Positions 8,751-15,486 of a DNA stretch of 64,000 bases are shown here, piece after piece. A program made the translations under genes and the position numbers. Origin of the DNA: Palsa-504 sp963787645 (lineage in GTDB: Bacteria; Actinomycetota; Actinomycetes; Streptosporangiales; Streptosporangiaceae). Position 1 is the stretch's first letter, and the number at the start of each line of letters is the position of its first letter. Location of the stretch: positions 930,001-994,000 of the forward strand of contig CAWBDS010000003.1 in assembly GCA_963787645.1 (NCBI GenBank), read 5' to 3'. The notes below the pieces were generated by a model. That model made no database searches and was not told where the DNA came from. It was given only the letters and a program-made list of their open reading frames with translations.

Positions 8751-10565
8751 TTAAGCCAAGCCGAGGCCGTCTACGGTGTCCGGGTCCGGGCGTCCCTGCG
8801 GGTCCAGGCCGCGCATTTCGTAGTACGAGCCGATCATCGCGCGCAGGCGGCCGGCGGTGAGGGTGGCGGTCCGGCCGGACGGGAGGGTGAGCGGCTCGTT
8901 GAGCAGCCGGTCCGGCAGCCAGTCGTCCGCGGGCTGCCAGCCCTCGCGGATGTTGTAGACCCGCTTGGCCATCACGATCCGGCGGGCGGTCTCGCGCAGT
9001 TCGTCTCCGGTCACCGCCCAGCCGGTCACCCCGGACAGCAGCCCGGCCCACTCGGTGAACGGGTCGGTGAACACCCCGCGCAGGAACTTGCACAAGATCA
9101 GCGAGTCCATCACCGCGGCCCGGTCCTCGGTGTCGACGGCCGCCGCCACGTGGGCGTCGCCGCCGTCCAGCCGGTCCAGGTCGCCGGACAGGTCGGCCTC
9201 GTAGGCGCCCGACCGGTTATGGTCCGCGCCCCGGGCGTTCACGGCCAGGCCCAGCGCCATGGAATGCATGGTGCGGGGCTCATACCCCGGCATCTCCAGG
9301 CCCTTGACGTGCGCGGCGAACGACCCCGAGTCACCCCCGACGAGCTGGGCGGCGCGCCGCGATCCCTCGGCCAGCAGGGCGCCGAGCGGCGTGCCGCCGC
9401 CGCCGATCTCGTCCAGGACGCGCAGCAGCGCGCCGGCGTCGCCGAACCGGAGCCACGGCGCGTCGATCAGGCCGCGGTCGGCGCACTCCATCGCCCACGC
9501 GACCGTGCCGCCCGCCGAGATCGTGTCGATGCCCAGCTCGTCGCAGCGGGCGCTCGCCGCGAGCACGCCGTCGGGGTCGCGTACCCCGCACATCGGGCCG
9601 AGCGCGAAGACGTTCTCGTACTCCACGCGGGCTTGCTTACCGCCGCGCGTGCGGTAAATGTGCTCGCAGCCGATCGTGCAGGAGGCACAGGAACTGCGGG
9701 CCACGCGGCGCAGGCCCTGGACGTCGTCGGGCGCGTCGCCGGTGGCCTGCTGGGCGAGTTCGGCCGTGCCGTCGAACGTCGCAGCCTGGAAGTTCCGGGT
9801 GGGCAGCGCGCTGATGGCGTTGAACGTGAGCAGGTTGGCCAGCGTGCCCAGCTCCCGGTACTTCGCCGTGGCCGGCCCGAACGACCGCTCACGCAGGTCG
9901 CGTGCCGCGGCCAGGACCGCCGCCGGGTCGGCCGTAGCCACCTTGGTCCCCGCGCGGACGGCGATCGCCTTGAGGTTCTTCGCGCCCATGACCGCGCCCA
10001 GCCCGCCGCGGCCCGCGTGCCGCCCGTCGTGCGAGATCGTGGCGTACCGGACGCCGCGCTCGCCGGCCGGACCGATGGCCGCCATCCGCCAGCCGCGGCC
10101 GAGCTCGTCGCGCAGCTGCCGGTCGGTATCGGCCGCGGTCCGGCCAGCCAGGTGCGTGGCGCTGGTCAGGCGGATCCCGTCGCCGTCCACCAGCAGGACG
10201 GACAGTTCCGGCGCGCGGCCCTGGATCACGATCGCGTCGTGGCCGGTGAGCTTGCCCGCGATCGCGAAGTGGCTGGAGGCCAGCGCGTCGGTCAGCATGC
10301 CGGTCAGCGGCGACTTGGCCACCACCGCGAACTTCGCGCTGGTGGTCAGCGGCGTGCCGACCAGCGGGGAAAACACGAACGCCAGGGGGGCCGCGGGCCC
10401 GAGCGGGTCGACACCCGGCGCGCCCAGCCGGTGCAGCAGCCAGGTGCCCAGGCCCGAGCCGCCGATATAACCGCGCAGCACGCGGTCGGGCAGCGGCTGG
10501 GTGCGGCTGGTACCGCTGGTCACGTCCACCACGAGCGCCTGCCCGAAGTAACCGCCGGCTGGCAT
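8751..10565 (-). CDS. Aldehyde:ferredoxin oxidoreductase family protein (AOR)
   Basis: About 604 residues, the usual length for the tungsten AOR family, which oxidises aldehydes to carboxylic acids using a bis-pterin W (or Mo) cofactor and one [4Fe-4S] cluster. The N-terminal pterin region reads GYIGGSGLGTWLL, with TTSAKFAVVAKSPLTG following. The cluster ligands are CASCTIGC plus a late cysteine (LILCKFLRG). The ATG at 10565 (MPAGGYFGQ) is chosen because it leaves 4 nt after the upstream stop and begins the family homology. A longer frame to 10610 would overlap mobA. It is transcribed with the Moco-assembly and formate dehydrogenase genes. Substrate cannot be read from sequence. No dedicated AorA-type ferredoxin is adjacent. 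Confidence 0.92.
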   Translation of the reverse strand: MPAGGYFGQALVVDVTSGTSRTQPLPDRVLRGYIGGSGLGTWLLHRLGAPGVDPLGPAAPLAFVFSPLVGTPLTTSAKFAVVAKSPLTGMLTDALASSHFAIAGKLTGHDAIVIQGRAPELSVLLVDGDGIRLTSATHLAGRTAADTDRQLRDELGRGWRMAAIGPAGERGVRYATISHDGRHAGRGGLGAVMGAKNLKAIAVRAGTKVATADPAAVLAAARDLRERSFGPATAKYRELGTLANLLTFNAISALPTRNFQAATFDGTAELAQQATGDAPDDVQGLRRVARSSCASCTIGCEHIYRTRGGKQARVEYENVFALGPMCGVRDPDGVLAASARCDELGIDTISAGGTVAWAMECADRGLIDAPWLRFGDAGALLRVLDEIGGGGTPLGALLAEGSRRAAQLVGGDSGSFAAHVKGLEMPGYEPRTMHSMALGLAVNARGADHNRSGAYEADLSGDLDRLDGGDAHVAAAVDTEDRAAVMDSLILCKFLRGVFTDPFTEWAGLLSGVTGWAVTGDELRETARRIVMAKRVYNIREGWQPADDWLPDRLLNEPLTLPSGRTATLTAGRLRAMIGSYYEMRGLDPQGRPDPDTVDGLGLA

Positions 10566-10569
10566 GTCG

Positions 10570-11448
10570 TCAGCCTCCCGCGTCGGCGGACAAGAAGAAG
10601 ATGGTGTCACCGGCCGCCAGCGGTGCCGCCCGGTCGCGGGTGATCTGGTCGCCGTTCAGCGCCGCCGTCACGTGCCGGTCGAACACGATGCCCAGGGCGT
10701 CGGCGGCGCCGCCCACGGTGGCGGCGCGGACCGCGTGCGGGCCGGCGGAGCGATCGCCCTTGGCCAGGGTCCCGAATAGCTGGACGATTACCTCGGGGGC
10801 GGGCCGGGCGCGGGCCGCCTGGTAGTCCGCGGGCGTATTGACGTTCAGCAGCGAGTCCAGGTCCGGGTCGAGCCGGGCCAGCGCGGGATCCCCGGTCAGC
10901 GCCGCGTCATCGAGTGTCACCACCTGGCCCTCCTCGAACAAGAACGCGGGCCGCAGCCGGTCTTCCTTGACCAGGCGTTCGGCGGCGGCGGCGAGCGAGA
11001 CGCGGTACGCGGCGGCCAGCGGCTGCTTGTAGCCGCGGGCCACCGGCAGGGCGACATCGGTCCCGTCGTCTTGTTCCAGCACGCGGAGCACCCGCCGGAC
11101 GAACGCCGGGTGCAGGAAAGGCATGTCGGTCGAACTGACGAACGCCACGTCGGCGCGCCCGGTCAGCGCGGCCAGCCCGGCGGCGATCCCCTGCACCGGC
11201 CCTCGGCCCTCGCGCGGATCGTCGGCGATCACGGTGGCCTCCGGCAGCTCCGGAAGCTCCTGGCCGCCGGCGCGCACCACCACCACCGGGCCGCTGGTGG
11301 CCCGGGCGAGGATCCCCACCGTGCGGGCCAGCAGCGTGGACCCGTGCCACTCCAGCGCGGCCTTGGCGGTGCCCATCCGGGAGGAACGGCCGCCGGCCAG
11401 CACCACTCCCGCACACGCCACCACAGTCTCATCGTACGGCTCGTCCAT
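10570..11448 (-). CDS. MobA molybdenum cofactor guanylyltransferase fused to MoaD/ThiS-like domain
   Basis: 292 residues. Residues ~10-200 are a MobA nucleotidyltransferase with LAGGRSSRMGTAKAAL, DDPREGRGPVQGIAAGL, SSTDMPFLHP and LLNVNTPADY; this attaches GMP to Mo-molybdopterin. Residues ~210-292 are a ubiquitin-like MoaD domain (VQLFGTLAK, then AADTIFFLSADAGG) ending in the diglycine that is normally adenylated by MoeB and thiocarboxylated to supply sulfur for molybdopterin. Early (MoaD) and late (MobA) steps of cofactor synthesis are thus joined in one chain whose free C-terminal GG is preserved, so the MoaD half could be functional. It is the first gene of the minus-strand run. The start lies only 11 bp from the divergent methyltransferase start, so a later GTG is possible. 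Confidence 0.88.
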   Translation of the reverse strand: MDEPYDETVVACAGVVLAGGRSSRMGTAKAALEWHGSTLLARTVGILARATSGPVVVVRAGGQELPELPEATVIADDPREGRGPVQGIAAGLAALTGRADVAFVSSTDMPFLHPAFVRRVLRVLEQDDGTDVALPVARGYKQPLAAAYRVSLAAAAERLVKEDRLRPAFLFEEGQVVTLDDAALTGDPALARLDPDLDSLLNVNTPADYQAARARPAPEVIVQLFGTLAKGDRSAGPHAVRAATVGGAADALGIVFDRHVTAALNGDQITRDRAAPLAAGDTIFFLSADAGG

Positions 11449-11459
11449 ATACTGCCTCG

Positions 11460-12743
11460 GTGCGGTCGGATGCGGAGCGGGAGCGGTTGCGGCAAACGTT
11501 CGACCAGACGGCCGAGCGGTATCACCGGGCCCGGCCGGACTACCCCGAGGCGCTGTACGACGATCTGGTCGCGCTGGCCGGGCTGGCGCCCGGGGCCCGC
11601 CTGCTGGAGGTTGGGTGCGCCACGGGCAAGGCCACGCTGCCGCTGGCCCGGCGGGGTTTCCGGATCACCTGCGTGGAGCTGGGGGCTGAGCTGGCCGCGG
11701 CGGCACGGCGGAACCTGGCCGGGTTCGACGTGCAGGTCGTGCGGGAACCGTTCGAGGACTGGCGGCCGGAGGAGCCAGCCGCCCTGATGTACGCGGCCAC
11801 GGCCTGGCACTGGGTAGACCCGGCGGTGCGCTACCAGCGGGCCTGGGCCGCGCTGCGGCCCGGCGGGCACCTGGCCCTGTGGACCCAGGAGCACGTGTTT
11901 CCCGACGGGGGCGATCCGTTCTTCCGTGAGATCCAGGACGTCTACGACGAGATCGGCGAGGGGCTGCCGCCTGGGACGGTCTGGCCGCGGCCGGGAGAAC
12001 TGGCCGACGAGCGGGCCGGGATCGAGGCCAGCGGGCTGTTCGAGCTGGTCGCGGTCCGCCAGTACGCCTGGGAACAGGTCTACACCGCGGCGGAGTACGT
12101 CGAGCTGCTCAGCACGTTCTCCGGGACCATGGTCATGGAGGACTGGCAGCGGGAGCGGCTGTTCGGGGAGGTGCGCAGGCGGATCGCCGCGCGGCCGGAC
12201 GGGTCGGTGCGGCGGGGCTGGGGCGCGGTGCTCACCCTGGCGCGGCGGCGGTTACGCGGCGGCGCTGGCGGTTACGCGGCGGCGCTGGCGGCCGGCCGTG
12301 GCACGGAACGCTGGACCTGGCTGAGGAACTCGGCGTTGGAGCCGGTCTGGTGGGTCTTGTCCAGCAAGAGCTCCAGGGCCGACTGGGAATCGAGGCCGCC
12401 GAGGGCCCGGCGGAGCTGGGCGGCGGCACGGTACTCGTCGGAGGACATGAGCAGCTCGTCGCGGCGGGTACCGGACGGCATCGGGTCGATGGCCGGGAAG
12501 ATGCGCTTTTCGGCCAGCTCGCGGCGCAGCCGCAGTTCCATGTTGCCGGTGCCCTTGAACTCCTCGAAGAGCACGTCGTCCATCCGGGAGCCGGTGTCGA
12601 CCAGCGCGGTGGACACGATGGTGAGCGAGCCACCGCCTTCGATGTTCCGGGCCGCGCCCAGGAACTGGCGGGGCGGCAGCAGGGCCGAGGCGGCCACGCC
12701 GCCGGCCAGGGTGCGGCTGCTGGCCGGGGCGGCCAGGTTGTAG
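11460..12743 (+). CDS. Class I SAM-dependent methyltransferase (3' end uncertain)
   Basis: Starts with GTG at 11460, divergent from mobA. Residues ~1-260 form a class I methyltransferase: FDQTAERYHRARPDYP, SAM motif LEVGCATGKATLPLARRG, acidic ELGAEL, then ATAWHWVDP and LRPGGHLALW. Such proteins normally stop soon after a closing segment like VLTLARRR, which here lies near 12255. Instead the frame passes through a 20-bp tandem duplication and stays open to 12743, antisense to the end of rho. The last ~160 residues look like antisense of rho and are probably not conserved. The substrate is unknown. Confidence 0.72.
   Translation: MRSDAERERLRQTFDQTAERYHRARPDYPEALYDDLVALAGLAPGARLLEVGCATGKATLPLARRGFRITCVELGAELAAAARRNLAGFDVQVVREPFEDWRPEEPAALMYAATAWHWVDPAVRYQRAWAALRPGGHLALWTQEHVFPDGGDPFFREIQDVYDEIGEGLPPGTVWPRPGELADERAGIEASGLFELVAVRQYAWEQVYTAAEYVELLSTFSGTMVMEDWQRERLFGEVRRRIAARPDGSVRRGWGAVLTLARRRLRGGAGGYAAALAAGRGTERWTWLRNSALEPVWWVLSSKSSRADWESRPPRARRSWAAARYSSEDMSSSSRRVPDGIGSMAGKMRFSASSRRSRSSMLPVPLNSSKSTSSIREPVSTSAVDTMVSEPPPSMFRAAPRNWRGGSRAEAATPPARVRLLAGAARL
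12251..12290. repeat. 20-bp perfect tandem duplication
   Basis: The sequence GTTACGCGGCGGCGCTGGCG occurs twice head to tail at 12251-12270 and 12271-12290. It covers the last codons of rho (ending SAAASAAA-like, with the stop TAA in the inner copy and another TAA in the outer copy) and shifts the frame of the opposing methyltransferase tail. It could be a recent slippage event or an assembly artefact. Confidence 0.85.
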
Positions 12744-13462
12744 GCGCGGCCCAGCCGGGTGATGGAGTCGAGCAGCACAACCACCTCGCCGCCCGCTTCG
12801 ACCAGGCGCTTGGCGCGCTCGATGGCCAGCTCGGCGACCCGGATGTGATCCTCGGGGGCCTGGTCGAAGGTGGAGTAGACCACCTCGCCGCGGATCGAGC
12901 GGCGCAGGTCGGTGACCTCCTCGGGCCGCTCGCCGACCAGCACCACCATGAGCTGGACCTCGGGGTGGCTGGCCGCGATCGAGGCGGCGATGGCCTGCAG
13001 GACCATGGTCTTGCCCGCCTTGGGCGGGGAGACGATCAGGCCGCGCTGGCCCTTGCCGATCGGGGCCACCAGGTCGATGATGCGGGCCGTGTCGGACGGG
13101 TTCCCGTCCTCCAGGCGCAGGCGCTCCTGGGGGTACAGCGGGGTCAGGTCGTCGAAGTGCGGACGGGCCCGGGCCAGCTCGGGCGGCATGCCGTTCACGG
13201 TGTCCACGCTGAGCAGCGGGCGGTATTTGGCGCGACCGCCGGCCGAAGCCCGGGCGGTGCCGTCGATCCGGTCGCCCTGGCGCAGGCCGTACTGCTTGAG
13301 CTGGCCGGCCGACACGTAGACGTCGGACGGGCTGGGCCGGTAGCCGCTGACGCGGACCAGGCCGTGCCCGTCGGCTAGGTCAATAAGGCCGGACACCTGG
13401 ACACTGGCGGGCTGCTGAACGGCCCGGGCGGGTGCGGCGGATGCTTGGATTGCGGTGGTCAT
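12272..13462 (-). CDS. Short Rho transcription termination factor paralogue
   Basis: 396 residues carrying the Rho RNA-binding cold-shock fold (~residues 20-70: VSGLIDLADGHGLVRVSGY) and the hexameric helicase/ATPase core, with Walker A PPKAGKT, LVGERPEEVTDLRRSI, VVLLDSITRLGRAYN, SRTLAGG, and the arginine-rich end GTGNMELRLRRELA. It begins directly at the RNA-binding domain, without the N-terminal helical domain and long basic insert of ordinary actinobacterial Rho (600-700 residues). It is also not next to prfA/rpmE, so I infer a second, minimal Rho. It is a single gene between two formate dehydrogenase loci. A GAAAGGAAA ribosome site precedes the ATG. The tail contains the tandem duplication described separately. 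Confidence 0.9.
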   Translation of the reverse strand: MTTAIQASAAPARAVQQPASVQVSGLIDLADGHGLVRVSGYRPSPSDVYVSAGQLKQYGLRQGDRIDGTARASAGGRAKYRPLLSVDTVNGMPPELARARPHFDDLTPLYPQERLRLEDGNPSDTARIIDLVAPIGKGQRGLIVSPPKAGKTMVLQAIAASIAASHPEVQLMVVLVGERPEEVTDLRRSIRGEVVYSTFDQAPEDHIRVAELAIERAKRLVEAGGEVVVLLDSITRLGRAYNLAAPASSRTLAGGVAASALLPPRQFLGAARNIEGGGSLTIVSTALVDTGSRMDDVLFEEFKGTGNMELRLRRELAEKRIFPAIDPMPSGTRRDELLMSSDEYRAAAQLRRALGGLDSQSALELLLDKTHQTGSNAEFLSQVQRSVPRPAASAAA

Positions 13463-13680
13463 AAGGGGATTTCCTTTCGGGGGAAAAGGCGAATCCGCGC
13501 ACGCTGAAAGAACGGCTGGCGCGGCGCCAGGCGGAGAAGCGGACCGGTGTTACCTGGGCAGATGAGCCTTCGCGGTAAAGCGGATATCCGCTGGGAAAAG
13601 ATGCTCTACGTCGGTTAAGACGGAGCTGGGTAAAGTCACCCGATAAGCGACTGTAGCCGATAACAACGACGTGCGCTAGT

Positions 13681-14667
13681 TCATTCCGCGGCGTCGCGGC
13701 CGCGGTCCCGGCGGTCCCGGCGGCGGCGCTGCGGCACGATGGTGTACTTCGGATCCCGGGCGGTGGCCATGCCCGCCTCGAACACGCCGAACCGGGTCAG
13801 CGCCGAGGCGGCCAGCAGCGACGCGCCGGCCAGCGCGGAGACGGCCCGGCTGCGGCGGCCGAGCACCGCGCCGGCCAGGCCGCCCACGGTGAGCACCTCG
13901 GCGGCGCGCAGCAGCCGCCCCGGCCGACCGCTCTCGTAGGGTTCGGCGATGTCGCCCAGGCGGCGCAGCAGCAACCGCTTGGCCACCAGCTCGGCCGGGG
14001 CGCCCACGGTGGCCAGGGTGCGCGCGGGCGTGGCGGCCGCGGGCGGCAAGGCGAGCAGGCCGAGCCCGGCCGCCGCGCAAGACGCCGAGCCGGCGAACAG
14101 GTACGGCATCTCCCGGTGGCCCTCGTGCCAGCCCGGCACCGCGGTGTCGCAGATCAGGGCGGCGGTGTAGGTGGCGATGGCCGGGCCGACCAGGCCCGCG
14201 CCGATGGTGGCCGCGGTCCCCGCGGCGGGCAGGATCCCGGTCAGGTCGGACACCGCGGCCGCCCCGGCCAGCGGGCCGTAGGCGGACAGCAGCCAGGAGC
14301 CGACGCTCATCGGCGAGCTCGGCTTGAACACCCGCAGCATGTTCGCGAACCGGGCCTGCAGGCCCAGGTCGTGGACCAGGGCCACGGCGGACACGCTGAT
14401 CGCGCCGAGCGCGGTGACCTTGGCCACCCGGGCCAGCTCGCCGTAGCCGGACACCTGGGCGCCGGCGGCCAGCACCGACGACGCGCCCGCCAGCCCGCCC
14501 AGGAACAGGTAGCCGGCGATATCCGGGGTGCCCCAGGCCGGCGGCTTGATCACCGGGCGGCCGTAGTAGGAAGTGAACTCCGCCTCCGGGACCATCAGCT
14601 GCTCGGCCCGCCGCCGCCGGCGCCCGCCCCGGGGAACGTCGCGGGGCGCGTGCTCGGTCTGCGTCAT
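13681..14667 (-). CDS. NrfD/PsrC-type membrane subunit of formate dehydrogenase
   Basis: 328 residues. After a basic N-terminus and an FTSYYGRPVIKPPAW segment, about eight hydrophobic helices follow (for example IAGYLFLGGLAGASSVLAAG and AISVSAVALVHDLGLQAR), then a charged tail. This is the quinone-reactive NrfD/polysulfide-reductase fold, used in many actinobacterial formate dehydrogenases in place of the cytochrome b FdnI. Its start overlaps the end of the iron-sulfur subunit gene by 4 nt (ATGA), placing it as the membrane anchor and quinone-exchange subunit of the selenocysteine enzyme. Confidence 0.88.
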   Translation of the reverse strand: MTQTEHAPRDVPRGGRRRRRAEQLMVPEAEFTSYYGRPVIKPPAWGTPDIAGYLFLGGLAGASSVLAAGAQVSGYGELARVAKVTALGAISVSAVALVHDLGLQARFANMLRVFKPSSPMSVGSWLLSAYGPLAGAAAVSDLTGILPAAGTAATIGAGLVGPAIATYTAALICDTAVPGWHEGHREMPYLFAGSASCAAAGLGLLALPPAAATPARTLATVGAPAELVAKRLLLRRLGDIAEPYESGRPGRLLRAAEVLTVGGLAGAVLGRRSRAVSALAGASLLAASALTRFGVFEAGMATARDPKYTIVPQRRRRDRRDRGRDAAE

Positions 14668-15485
14668 CGGGGCCTCCTGCCCAGGCCGAGCGCGATGCCG
14701 ACACTGACCAGGCCGGCCGCGGCCAGGCCGACGTGCTTCCAGATGCTGGGCAGGTCACGAGTGGTGACCACCGGATCGGGCGGCAGGCCGTATACCTCGG
14801 GCTCGTCGAGCAGCAGGAACAACGACCCGCCGCCGCCGATGCCGTCGCCCGCGTCGTCCAGGTACAGCTGGGCCTGCTCCTGCCCGGCCGCGCGCAGGTC
14901 CGCCACCCGCAGCGCGGCCCGTTCGCGGAGCTCGTCCAGCGGGCCGAACTGGATCGACTCGGTCGGGCACGCCTTGGCGCAGGCAGGCTCCATCCCGGCG
15001 CCCAGCCGGTCGTAGCACAGCGTGCACTTGTGCGCGCCGCCGTCCTCCTCGCGGCGGGCGATAACCCCGAACGGGCAGGCCCCGACGCAGTACCCGCAGC
15101 CATTGCACACGTCGTCCTGAACCACCACGGTGCCGAACTCCGTGCGGAACAGCGCGCCGGTCGGGCACACGTCCAGGCAGCCGGCTTCGGTGCAGTGCTT
15201 GCACACATCGCTTTCCATCAGCCACCGGACGCCCTCGGCGCCATCGGGGGCCACCGGTACGGGCTGCTCGATGAACGCCACGTGCCGCCAGGTCGAGGCG
15301 CCCAGGCCGACCGTGTTGTCGTAGGACATGCCGGACAGGGCGATCCCGTCCTCGGGCACCGCGTTCCACTCCTTGCAGGCCACCTCGCAGGCCTTGCACC
15401 CGATGCAGACCGAGGTGTCGGTGAAGAAGCCCATCCGCGGCGGATGGTCGACGTAGCCGGCCCGGGTCGCCGGATCGACGCTCAT
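14664..15485 (-). CDS. Formate dehydrogenase iron-sulfur (beta) subunit, FdnH/FdoH-like
   Basis: 273 residues from the ATG at 15485, chosen because it lies one base after the catalytic-subunit stop, downstream of GGAGGTG, and because family homology (YVDHPPRMGFFTD) begins there; an upstream frame to 15593 is antisense-like. Four ferredoxin-type clusters are visible: CIGCKACEVAC, CKHCTEAGCLDVCPTG, CNGCGYCVGACPFG, and CTLC with CAKACPTES. One C-terminal hydrophobic helix (HVGLAAAGLVSVGIALGLG) should anchor it at the membrane. It wires the molybdopterin subunit to the NrfD partner that follows. Confidence 0.93.
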   Translation of the reverse strand: MSVDPATRAGYVDHPPRMGFFTDTSVCIGCKACEVACKEWNAVPEDGIALSGMSYDNTVGLGASTWRHVAFIEQPVPVAPDGAEGVRWLMESDVCKHCTEAGCLDVCPTGALFRTEFGTVVVQDDVCNGCGYCVGACPFGVIARREEDGGAHKCTLCYDRLGAGMEPACAKACPTESIQFGPLDELRERAALRVADLRAAGQEQAQLYLDDAGDGIGGGGSLFLLLDEPEVYGLPPDPVVTTRDLPSIWKHVGLAAAGLVSVGIALGLGRRPR

Positions 15486-15486
15486 C

